Below the pieces are notes generated by a model that saw only the letters and a list, made by a program, of their open reading frames with translations, had not been told where the DNA came from and did no database searches. Both the position numbers and the translations under genes were made by a program. This document shows, in pieces, positions 1 to 6,241 of a DNA stretch of 6,568 bases (the stretch's first letter is position 1; every line of letters starts with the position of its first letter). Source of the DNA: Oscillospiraceae bacterium (lineage in GTDB: Bacteria > Bacillota > Clostridia > Oscillospirales > Ruminococcaceae). The stretch is from assembly GCA_016297165.1 (NCBI GenBank), contig JAEDHF010000101.1, forward strand, positions 1-6,568, given 5' to 3'.

Positions 1-1
1 C

Positions 2-1141
2 GAAAATATCGTTTCTCCCGCTGTTATGGCGGCTATGGGAAGCGTGCTTACAAATTAGTATGCGGAGGGTTACCCCGGAAAGAGATATTACGGCGGCTGT
101 GAATGTGTTGATGTTGTTGAGAATATCGCTATCGAAAGGGCAAAGAAGCTTTTCGGCTGTAACTTCGCTAATGTTCAGCCTCATTCCGGCGCACAGGCTA
201 ATACAGCTGTATATTTTGCACTCTTAGAGCCCGGCGATACCGTTCTCGGTATGAGCCTTGCTCACGGCGGTCACCTTACACACGGTTCTCCCGTAAATAT
301 TTCAGGTAAATACTTCAATTTCGTATCCTATGGTCTCGACGACGAAACCGGTATGATTAACTATGAAACTGTAGCGAAGCTTGCCGAAGAGCATAAGCCT
401 AAGATGATCGTTGCAGGCGCAAGCGCATATCCCAGAAAGATTGATTTCGAAAAGCTTTCCGAAATCGCTAAGAGCGTAGGCGCTTATTTAATGGTTGATA
501 TGGCTCATATCGCCGGTCTTGTTGCCGCAGGCGAGCATATGTCTCCCGTTCCCTATGCAGATATTGTTACCACCACCACACACAAGACCTTACGCGGTCC
601 CAGAGGCGGTATGATAATGACAAACGACGAGGAGCTCGCCAAGAAAATAAATAAGGCAGTTTTCCCCGGCACACAGGGCGGTCCCTTAATGCACGTTATC
701 GCAGGTAAGGCAGTATGCTTCGCAGAAGCCTTAAAGCCCGAATTCAGGGCTTACGGCAAGCAGATTGTGAAGAATGCCGCTGTTCTTGCCGATACTCTTC
801 TCGGAAAGGGCTTCAATCTTGTTTCCGGCGGTACGGACAACCACCTTATGCTTGTTGACCTTCAGCCCTTCAATATTACCGGTAAGGAACTTGAAAAGAA
901 GCTTGACGAGGTATATATTACCGTTAATAAGAACGCAATCCCCAACGACCCTCAGAGTCCCTTCATCACAAGCGGCGTAAGGATCGGTACTCCTGCCGTA
1001 ACAACAAGAGGTCTCAAGGAGGAGGATATGAAGGTTATCGGCGAATGCATCTACCTCACAGCAAAGGACTTTGACAATTCAAAGGATAAGATCAGAGAGA
1101 TGGTAACAGGCGTCTGTGAAAAATATCCTTTATATCAGTAA
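2..1141 (+). CDS. glyA: Serine hydroxymethyltransferase, 5'-truncated by the window edge, with one in-frame TAG
   Basis: This PLP enzyme interconverts serine plus tetrahydrofolate with glycine plus 5,10-methylene-THF in the cytoplasm, and is the main source of one-carbon units. The reading frame is open from base 2 except for TAG at 56-58. Family landmarks appear in order: SENIVSPAV, GSVLTN-stop-YAEGYPGKRYYGG, NVQPHSGAQAN, LAHGGHLTHGSPV, VDMAHIAGLVAAG, the PLP-lysine motif TTTTTHKTLRGPRGG, VFPGTQGGPLMHVIAGKA, SGGTDNHL and SGVRIGTPAVTTRG. The C-terminus (EKYPLYQ, then TAA) is full length; roughly the first 30-35 residues lie left of the window. The first in-frame ATG after the TAG, at 251, has no Shine-Dalgarno and falls inside a conserved block, so it is not a believable start. 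The frame is otherwise undamaged. The TAG is therefore a sequencing error, a fresh nonsense mutation or a read-through codon. Family assignment is certain; functionality is not. prs follows after 49 bp without a terminator, so co-transcription is possible. Confidence 0.95.
56..58 (+). other. In-frame amber codon inside glyA
   Basis: The codons read GTG CTT ACA AAT TAG TAT GCG GAG, that is VLTN-stop-YAEG. The family motif is TNKYAEGYPG, so TAG replaces the conserved Lys codon, one base from AAG. The same frame continues with full family similarity on both sides, so this is a substitution and not a frameshift. The bases do not show whether it is error, mutation or suppression. Confidence 0.93.
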
Positions 1142-1190
1142 TTTCAGATTTGTAATGTGTGAATAATCGAAAATAAGAGGGAGTAAAAAA

Positions 1191-2351
1191 ATGGATAAAG
1201 CAAGTCAGATTGTTCTTAATACGCAGGATTCTGTAGCACCTATCGGTATTATCGCTATGAACGGTACTCAGGAGCTTGGCACAAAGATAAACAACTATCT
1301 CGTAAAGTGGGCTAACGAAGGCGGTTTAAACGTTGACTCTTTCCTGGTTGAAACACAGTGTCCGAGATTTTCCTCCGGCGATGGTAAGGCTCTTATAAAG
1401 AAGTCTATCCGTGGCGATGATATGTATATACTCGTTGACGTGGGCAACTACAGCTGCACCTACTCTATGTTCGGTAAGGAAAACTGTATGTCTCCCGACG
1501 ACCATTTCCAGGATTTAAAGCGTACAATTCAGGCTATGAGCGGTAAGGCTCACAGAATTAACGTAATTATGCCTATTCTTTACGGCGGAAGACAGCACAG
1601 AAGAAACTACAGAGAATCTCTTGACTGTGCAGTAGCTTTACAGGAGCTTACCGCTATGTCTGTTTCCAATATCGTGTGCTTCGACGCTCACGACCCCAGA
1701 GTTTGCAACGCTATTCCTTTAACAGGTTTTGATAACGTAATGCCTACATACCAGGTATTGAAGGCTATGTTCAAGAATGTTACCGACCTAAACGTTTCGA
1801 AGGATACATTTATGGTAGTAAGCCCCGACGAAGGCGCTATCAACCGTAATATGTACTATGCTTCCGTTCTCGGCGTAGATTTAAGTATGTTCTATAAGAG
1901 ACGTGATTATTCAAGAATCGTAAACGGCAGAAATCCTATCGTTGCTCACGAATATATCGGTAACTCCGTAGAGGGTAAGGATGTATTTATTTCCGATGAT
2001 ATTATTTCCTCGGGCGAATCTATGCTTGATATCGCTTATGAGCTTAAGAAGAGAAACGCTAAGCGTATTATTGCTTACGCTACCTATCCTATCTTTACCA
2101 ACGGTCTTGATAAGTTTGATACCGCATACAAGGAGGGTATTATCGACTATGTATTCGGTACAAACCTCACATACCGTACTCCCGAATTACTTGCGAGACC
2201 CTGGTTCTATGAGGTTGACGTATCTAAGTATATCGCTTACTTTATTGCCGCTCTTAATCACGATGTTTCAATAAGCTCTCTTATCGATCCCCACGATAAA
2301 ATCAAAACCTTACTCAATAAGTACAATGTAAAGGGCGCTGAAAGAGAATAA
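1191..2351 (+). CDS. prs: Ribose-phosphate pyrophosphokinase (PRPP synthetase), long clostridial type
   Basis: The enzyme makes 5-phosphoribosyl-1-pyrophosphate from ribose 5-phosphate and ATP, the entry metabolite for purine, pyrimidine, NAD, His and Trp synthesis. Two phosphoribosyltransferase-type lobes are visible. The N-terminal half has the ATP-site block MPILYGGRQHRR (residues 127-138, matching MPYYGYARQDRK of classic Prs) and FDAHDPRV (164-171), whose His167 matches the catalytic His of the usual DLHA motif. The C-terminal half has YKRRD (235-239), matching the KRR loop, and the PRPP-binding loop VFISDDIISSGES (265-277). At 386 residues it is about 70 longer than classic ~315-residue Prs, and the PRPP loop reads SSGES where classic enzymes have TGGT-like residues. 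Similar long forms are, to my recollection, common in Clostridia. The start is fixed by the Shine-Dalgarno AAGAGGGAG at 1175-1183. It ends just before a strong terminator. PRPP synthetase family is near certain; that it is the cell's main Prs is inferred. Confidence 0.93.
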   Translation: MDKASQIVLNTQDSVAPIGIIAMNGTQELGTKINNYLVKWANEGGLNVDSFLVETQCPRFSSGDGKALIKKSIRGDDMYILVDVGNYSCTYSMFGKENCMSPDDHFQDLKRTIQAMSGKAHRINVIMPILYGGRQHRRNYRESLDCAVALQELTAMSVSNIVCFDAHDPRVCNAIPLTGFDNVMPTYQVLKAMFKNVTDLNVSKDTFMVVSPDEGAINRNMYYASVLGVDLSMFYKRRDYSRIVNGRNPIVAHEYIGNSVEGKDVFISDDIISSGESMLDIAYELKKRNAKRIIAYATYPIFTNGLDKFDTAYKEGIIDYVFGTNLTYRTPELLARPWFYEVDVSKYIAYFIAALNHDVSISSLIDPHDKIKTLLNKYNVKGAERE

Positions 2352-2384
2352 TCGGAAACCCCTTCAGGTACCAAAACAAAAAAT

Positions 2385-2427
2385 CACCCCCGAAAGGCGT
2401 AAAATACGCATAGGGGGTGTGTTTTTT
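2385..2427 (+). terminator. Rho-independent terminator after prs
   Basis: CACCCCC (2385-2391) pairs with GGGGGTG (2413-2419). Inside it, GCGTA (2397-2401) pairs with TACGC (2405-2409) around an AAA loop. A T-run follows at 2422-2427. An A-rich stretch precedes the stem at 2374-2383, so some activity on the minus strand is possible, but no minus-strand gene ends here. It lies 34 bp past the prs stop and closes the glyA-prs unit. Confidence 0.92.
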
Positions 2428-2438
2428 ACTGCAGAAGC

Positions 2439-2463
2439 TATAGGTCACCTCTAAAAACCTATA
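2439..2463 (+). repeat. Short inverted repeat upstream of rarA
   Basis: TATAGGT (2439-2445) is the reverse complement of ACCTATA (2457-2463), separated by 11 bases. The left arm also overlaps a smaller palindrome, AGGTCACCT (2442-2450). It sits 23 bp before the rarA start in the only promoter-sized space available (2428-2486). It could be an operator, a 5' UTR hairpin or a chance repeat. I found no convincing -35/-10 pair beside it. Confidence 0.35.
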
Positions 2464-2486
2464 TTGATATGAAAGGATAATCCGTT

Positions 2487-3737
2487 ATGCCATTAGCAGA
2501 TAGTATCAGACCGAAAACACTTGACGAGGTAGTAGGACAGAAGCATATTTTAGGCGAGGGAAGACCCTTAAGAAGAATTATCGAGGGCGGAAATATACCG
2601 AATATGATTTTCTACGGTTCCTCGGGTATCGGAAAAACTACAGTAGCAAATATTATTGCCGATTCTGCGGATATGACCCTTTATAAGCTTAACGGAACCT
2701 CCTGTTCAACCGCCGATATAAAGGAAATAATCGCTTCAAGAGGCTCCTTCAGCTTCGGAAAGGGCATACTGCTTTATCTTGACGAGATTCAGTATCTTAA
2801 TAAAAAACAGCAGCAGAGCCTTCTTGAATATATCGAAAACGGGGAAATAACGCTTATTGCTTCTACTACCGAGAATCCATATTTTTATGTATATAATGCT
2901 ATTTTGTCCCGTTCTACCGTATTTGAATTCAAGCCTGTTGAAAAGGAGGATATTCTCCCCGCTCTTAAACGTGCATTCCTTATTGCAAAGGAACAAATGG
3001 GGCTTGATTACGAATTTGATGAGGAGGCTCTGGAGCATATCGCTCTCGGCTGCGGCGGCGACGTAAGAAAGGGCATAAACACCGTTGAGCTTTGTATGAT
3101 GTCAGCTAATAACGGAAAAATCGACCTTGAACTCGCCGAGGCGCTTACTCAGAAAAGCTCTATGAAATACGACAGAAGCGGCGACCAGCATTATGATATT
3201 CTTTCCGCTTTTCATAAGTCTGTAAGAGGCTCCGACGAAAATGCCGCCTTACATTATCTTGCCCGTCTTATAGCGGCAGGAGATATGGCGTCAATCTGCA
3301 GGCGGCTGTTATGTATTGCCTCCGAGGACGTAGGGCTCGCTTATCCTATGGCTGTTCCTATCGTTAAGGCCTGTGTTGACAGCGCTTTACAATTAGGCTT
3401 TCCTGAAGCGAGACTGCCCTTAGCGGAGGCTACCGTTCTTCTTGCTACTGCCCCTAAATCCAACAGCACCTATATGGCGATAGCTAAGGCGCAGCAGGAC
3501 GTAGAGGCAGGTAATACCGGCGATTTTCCCCGACATTTACAGAATACACATTACGATGGAGAGGGAGCGGCTGTAAAAGGGCAGAATTATCTTTATCCCC
3601 ATAATTTCCCCAACCATTATGTCGAACAGCAGTATCTCCCAGATAACATAAAGGACAGGGTTTACTATGAATTCGGGGACAATAAGTTTGAGCAGAACGC
3701 TCTTCAATACCGTAATAAAATCAAAAACAAGTCATAA
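2487..3737 (+). CDS. rarA: Replication-associated recombination protein A (RarA/MgsA/WRNIP1-type AAA+ ATPase)
   Basis: RarA proteins are tetrameric clamp-loader-like AAA+ ATPases that act at stalled or damaged replication forks, often with SSB. The start is supported by AAAGGA at 2472-2477, ten bases before the ATG. The N-terminus MPLADSIRPKTLDEVVGQKH is typical. Walker A is GSSGIGKT (44-51), Walker B is LLYLDE (95-100), sensor 1 lies in ASTTENP (125-131), the arginine-finger region is LSRS (140-143), and sensor 2 lies in GDVRKGIN (191-198). The C-terminal half carries the MgsA oligomerisation region, including LARLIAAGDMASICRRL followed by ASEDVGLAYP. The 416 residues match the family (about 420 in Bacillus). 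Walker B continues DEIQYLNKKQQ where most members read DEIHRFNKAQQ, a minor variation. It follows the prs terminator, so it needs its own promoter. Its 3' end overlaps the convergent S1-domain gene by 17 bp, with no terminator between them. Family assignment is very secure; the role here is from family knowledge. Confidence 0.95.
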   Translation: MPLADSIRPKTLDEVVGQKHILGEGRPLRRIIEGGNIPNMIFYGSSGIGKTTVANIIADSADMTLYKLNGTSCSTADIKEIIASRGSFSFGKGILLYLDEIQYLNKKQQQSLLEYIENGEITLIASTTENPYFYVYNAILSRSTVFEFKPVEKEDILPALKRAFLIAKEQMGLDYEFDEEALEHIALGCGGDVRKGINTVELCMMSANNGKIDLELAEALTQKSSMKYDRSGDQHYDILSAFHKSVRGSDENAALHYLARLIAAGDMASICRRLLCIASEDVGLAYPMAVPIVKACVDSALQLGFPEARLPLAEATVLLATAPKSNSTYMAIAKAQQDVEAGNTGDFPRHLQNTHYDGEGAAVKGQNYLYPHNFPNHYVEQQYLPDNIKDRVYYEFGDNKFEQNALQYRNKIKNKS

Positions 3738-4650
3738 CTACCTTTTCCGAAGAATCGGTTGAATACTTCCAGCTTGAAAGACTGCCCGAGGTAATATTAT
3801 AGTCGTAGCTACAGGGTTTTTCGGGGATATCCTCGTTAAAGCTATCTACGATAATGAGCTTGACTTTCATTTTTTCGGGAATAATCGCCTTTATGTAAAC
3901 GCTGACTCTGCTGTTGACTTTAATATTATCCTTAAGCTCCGCAAGTCCCGCAAGATTTGGCGTAAGCTCTACGAAAATGCCATAGTTTTCTATGGAGCGT
4001 ACGATTCCGGTTACCGTTTCGCCGACGCTGAAAAGGTCTGCGTTTTCCTGCCAGGTTCCGAGAAGCTCCTTATGGCTTAAGGTAATTTTATCGTGTTCTA
4101 TAGTCTTTACCACCGCTTTTATGTTCTGCCCGATTACGAAACGGTCGGAGGGGTGAGAAATCCTTGATACCGAGATAAGGTCTATAGGAATAAGGGAGGA
4201 TATTCCGCAGCCTATATCCACGAAGGCGCCGAATTGCTCCATGTGGGTAACCTTTGCGTCGATGATATCGCCTGTAGCGAATTTGGCTATATAGGAGCTG
4301 TAGCATTCTTCCTGCGCCATTCTTCGGGAAAGTAAGGCTACTGGTTTTCCGTTCTCGTCCCTTGTAAGCTCGGTTATTTTAAAGGCTACGGGCTTATTTA
4401 CTCTTGAAATAAGCGCAATATCCCTTGTTGTACCGTTTTCTATGCCGATTGCTCCTTCGTTTCTCGGAATAATTCCTTTAATAAATCCGAGGTCAACTAT
4501 AAGATTATGACCGCTGTCACAGAGGATACAGCGCCCCTCGGTAATGGTGCCCTTTCTGATACAATCTTCAATGGAAGCAAAATCACCTGCAATATTTAAA
4601 ACGTCTTGGCCAAGTACCTTATACTCGCCTTCGGGTAAATACATATTCAT
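3721..4650 (-). CDS. S1 RNA-binding domain protein (ribosomal protein S1-like), function unassigned
   Basis: This 309-residue protein is built from S1 (OB-fold) RNA-binding repeats. Two are clear: residues about 127-194 (GDIIDAKVTHMEQFGAFVDI, ending in KITLSHKELLG) and about 210-268 (GETVTGIVRSIENYGIFVEL, ending in MKVKLIIVD). A third, degenerate one is likely at about 35-110 (GRCILCDSGHNLIVDLG, ending in VALLSRR). The tail 269-309 is Ser/Thr-rich with no known motif. Classic bacterial S1 has four to six repeats, so this is shorter and may be an S1 paralogue or a separate RNA-binding regulator. The start at 4650 is the first ATG; a purine-rich AAGGAAAGGAA lies on the minus strand at about 4663-4673, a slightly long spacing, and an ATG two codons downstream is an alternative. 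It is divergent from spoIIIAA and convergent with rarA, and so monocistronic in this window. The domain call is strong; the specific role is unknown. Confidence 0.85.
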   Translation of the reverse strand: MNMYLPEGEYKVLGQDVLNIAGDFASIEDCIRKGTITEGRCILCDSGHNLIVDLGFIKGIIPRNEGAIGIENGTTRDIALISRVNKPVAFKITELTRDENGKPVALLSRRMAQEECYSSYIAKFATGDIIDAKVTHMEQFGAFVDIGCGISSLIPIDLISVSRISHPSDRFVIGQNIKAVVKTIEHDKITLSHKELLGTWQENADLFSVGETVTGIVRSIENYGIFVELTPNLAGLAELKDNIKVNSRVSVYIKAIIPEKMKVKLIIVDSFNEDIPEKPCSYDYNITSGSLSSWKYSTDSSEKVVMTCF

Positions 4651-4716
4651 TTGTTTATACCGTTCCTTTCCTTTTCGGTTTTTCTTGCCTTTAAATACTA
4701 TGATTCGGTTTACGCT

Positions 4717-4744
4717 ATTATGACAGGCTGAATTATCCTCAAAA
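4717..4744 (-). promoter_or_regulatory. Candidate promoter for the S1-domain gene
   Basis: On the minus strand, TGTCATAAT carries an extended -10 (TGn) with the hexamer CATAAT at 4717-4722. A weak -35-like TTTTGA lies at 4739-4744, 16 bases upstream. Transcription would start near 4710, giving a leader of about 60 nt that holds the purine-rich ribosome-binding region. It rests on motif match only. Confidence 0.45.
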
Positions 4745-4756
4745 CTAAATAATGAT

Positions 4757-4786
4757 GTCGTGCATTTTTTAATGCACGGCTTTTTT
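4757..4786 (+). terminator. Strong plus-strand intrinsic terminator in front of spoIIIAA
   Basis: GTCGTGCATT (4757-4766) pairs with AATGCACGGC (4771-4780), a 10-bp stem with one G-T wobble and a TTTT loop, followed by six T at 4781-4786. On the minus strand the bases after the stem are not T-rich, so it acts only rightward. No plus-strand gene ends directly before it; the nearest is rarA, about 1 kb upstream. It ends 54 bp before the spoIIIAA ATG and probably shields the sporulation operon from read-through. Confidence 0.88.
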
Positions 4787-4788
4787 GT

Positions 4789-4816
4789 TCTAAATTTTCA
4801 CGGAGAGTCATAAACT
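4789..4816 (+). promoter_or_regulatory. Possible sigma-E-type promoter of the spoIIIA operon
   Basis: CATAAACT (4809-4816) differs at one defined position from the sigma-E -10 consensus CATACAnT. The -35 area near 4789-4797 (TCTAAATTT) is only a loose match. The expected start near 4823 leaves a short leader directly before the Shine-Dalgarno AAAGGA (4828-4833). The spoIIIA operon is sigma-E controlled in Bacillus subtilis. The position, packed between the terminator and the first gene, supports the call more than the motif does. Confidence 0.4.
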
Positions 4817-4840
4817 TGAAAAAAACGAAAGGACAAGACT

Positions 4841-5797
4841 ATGAAAACGACGGAAAACTATCTTAGCGCAGTTAAAATGCTTCCGCCCTTTAAGAATTTC
4901 CTTATGCAAGTACCCGATACTGTTAAAGAAAGAGCAATCGAGATACGCATAAGGGTCGGACGGCCTATAATAGTAGAAACCCCCGAAGAAAGGTTCATTT
5001 GTAATAATACAAAAGCAACTTCAGAAGGGATATACGAATGCATAAAGCATTTCTGCGACTATTCCCTTTATAGCTTTGAAAACGAGATAGCCCGTGGGTT
5101 TATTACTCTTAAGGGAGGCCATAGGGCAGGCTTTTCGGGCTCGGCAGTAATACGGGATGGGAAAGTTCATACAATTAAGGATATTTCCTCTATTAATATA
5201 AGAATATCCTGCCAGCATACAGGCTGTGCAGAAAGACTATTCAGCCTTACCGCCTTTCAGCAGGATTTTCGTGGACTTCTTATTATCGGTCCGCCCTTAT
5301 CAGCAAAAACTACTCTGCTGCGAGATTACTGCCGACTCGTTTCAGCCTTCAAAAAGGCCGTCCTTATCGACGACAGGGGAGAAATATCCGCCTCCTTCCG
5401 CGGCGTTCCGCAGAATGATATAGGGCTAAATTGCGATGTATTATGCGGTTTTTGTAAGAGTGAGGCTATTACTATTGCAGTAAAGACCCTTTCTCCCGAA
5501 TATATCTTCTGTGACGAGGTAACGGGCGAATACAATGAGCTTTCGGAATGCTCGGGACTTGGGGTTAAGTCTGTAATTACAATGCATTGTGGCGGTATTA
5601 CGGACCTCGGGATAAATAATGGGGCTCGTGAGCTGATTGCTTCGAGGGTAGTGAATTATATCTGTAGTCTTGAAAAGGGAAGAAGAATAGGAAAAATAGG
5701 CGGCTTATGGAGAGTTGACGATGCTGAAGCTTTTGATTGCCTTGATGATAGTAATAATCTTTATATCGGCAGGAATAATACACTCCTCCCGATATAA
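4841..5797 (+). CDS. spoIIIAA: Stage III sporulation protein AA (SpoIIIAA), secretion-type ATPase
   Basis: SpoIIIAA is the mother-cell ATPase of the SpoIIIA-SpoIIQ channel that sustains the engulfed forespore, and it resembles type II/IV secretion ATPases. The start is set by AAAGGA at 4828-4833. Family landmarks: EIRIRVGRPI (34-43), the KGGHRAGFSGSAV block (91-103), Walker A at 150-157, IDDRGEIS (176-183, usually VDERSEIA), GVPQNDIG (188-195), and Walker B YIFCDEV (221-227). Walker A reads GPPLSAKT, with Ala155 where GxxxxGKT has Gly; the codon is GCA at 5303-5305, one base from GGA. The Lys and Thr are kept. At 318 residues it is slightly longer than the ~307 of Bacillus. The extra tail (about 294-318) is encoded by the 77 bp that overlap the start of spoIIIAB in another frame. 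Identity is certain from sequence and operon order. Whether the altered P-loop still hydrolyses ATP is open. Confidence 0.95.
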   Translation: MKTTENYLSAVKMLPPFKNFLMQVPDTVKERAIEIRIRVGRPIIVETPEERFICNNTKATSEGIYECIKHFCDYSLYSFENEIARGFITLKGGHRAGFSGSAVIRDGKVHTIKDISSINIRISCQHTGCAERLFSLTAFQQDFRGLLIIGPPLSAKTTLLRDYCRLVSAFKKAVLIDDRGEISASFRGVPQNDIGLNCDVLCGFCKSEAITIAVKTLSPEYIFCDEVTGEYNELSECSGLGVKSVITMHCGGITDLGINNGARELIASRVVNYICSLEKGRRIGKIGGLWRVDDAEAFDCLDDSNNLYIGRNNTLLPI

Positions 5798-6227
5798 GAA
5801 GCGCTGTCGTGAGCTTTCTCTTATCCTTGAAGCTATAGAGGAAATAATCGTTATGATAAAATTCCGTTCAACACCTGTTAGTGAGCTTATTTCCTCATTC
5901 CTTCAAAAGGACAGGTATATTTCGTCGGACTTTTTCTTAGGATTAAAGAATGCTTATGAGAACAGAAAGGGCTATGATAAAGGAATATGGAGCGAAGCCC
6001 TCGAGAATCGGTTTTATCTTAAGAATGAAGATAAAGAGGCAATCCTTACTCTCGGAGATATTATCGGCGAAACCGATACCGACGGACAGATTTCTATGCT
6101 TACAATGGTTTCGGAGACTATCGGAAAAAACCTTGAATGTGCAAAGGCAGAAAAGGCACAAAAGGAAAAGCTTATTCTTAATATGTGGCTTTTTATCGGT
6201 ATAGGGCTCGGAGTAATGATTATTTAG
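5721..6227 (+). CDS. spoIIIAB: Stage III sporulation protein AB (SpoIIIAB)
   Basis: SpoIIIAB is a membrane-anchored component of the mother-cell side of the SpoIIIA-SpoIIQ channel; its helical domain resembles GspF of type II secretion. I start at ATG 5721 (MLKLLIALM, matching the MLKLL start of Bacillus SpoIIIAB). GGAGAG at 5709-5714 lies six bases before it, whereas the in-frame TTG at 5715 abuts that site and leaves no spacing. The protein is 168 residues, about the usual 170. An N-terminal membrane segment (3-20) is followed by a charged SRYKKRCRE stretch. The family signatures FRSTPVSE (48-55) and LGDIIGETDTDGQ (111-123) follow, and a C-terminal hydrophobic helix lies at 156-168. The first 77 bp overlap the end of spoIIIAA. 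It ends with TAG, and a second in-frame stop, TAA, follows two codons later. The bases between the two stops are the Shine-Dalgarno of spoIIIAC. Confidence 0.93.
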   Translation: MLKLLIALMIVIIFISAGIIHSSRYKKRCRELSLILEAIEEIIVMIKFRSTPVSELISSFLQKDRYISSDFFLGLKNAYENRKGYDKGIWSEALENRFYLKNEDKEAILTLGDIIGETDTDGQISMLTMVSETIGKNLECAKAEKAQKEKLILNMWLFIGIGLGVMII

Positions 6228-6241
6228 AAGAGGTAAAAGCT

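Noticed and set aside
774..980. Plus-strand open frame inside glyA
   Set aside because: It is an out-of-frame shadow of glyA with an unstructured, low-plausibility composition.
251..1141. glyA starting at ATG 251
   Set aside because: There is no Shine-Dalgarno, the ATG lies inside the conserved SHMT core, and family similarity in the same frame continues upstream to base 2. The short frame exists only because of the TAG at 56-58.
1981..2274. Plus-strand 97-codon open frame inside prs
   Set aside because: It overlaps the PRPP-binding loop region in another frame. The prs frame is clearly the coding one.
2736..3038. Minus-strand open frame of 100 codons inside rarA
   Set aside because: It is a shadow of rarA on the opposite strand, without a ribosome-binding site or a recognisable domain.
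3742..3762. Possible terminator just after rarA (CCGA-AGAA-TCGG)
   Set aside because: The stem has only four pairs and no T-run follows. It is too weak to call.
4088..4306. Second minus-strand open frame inside the S1-domain gene
   Set aside because: It is Arg/Tyr-rich shadow translation of the clear S1 repeat in the main frame.
5715..5720. TTG 5715 as the spoIIIAB start
   Set aside because: The GGAGAG ribosome-binding site ends at 5714, leaving no spacing for TTG 5715. ATG 5721 has correct spacing and matches the family N-terminus MLKLL.
6185..6241. Longer spoIIIAC beginning at 6185
   Set aside because: The extra residues overlap the spoIIIAB C-terminus in another frame and lack family similarity. 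ATG 6242 has a strong Shine-Dalgarno.
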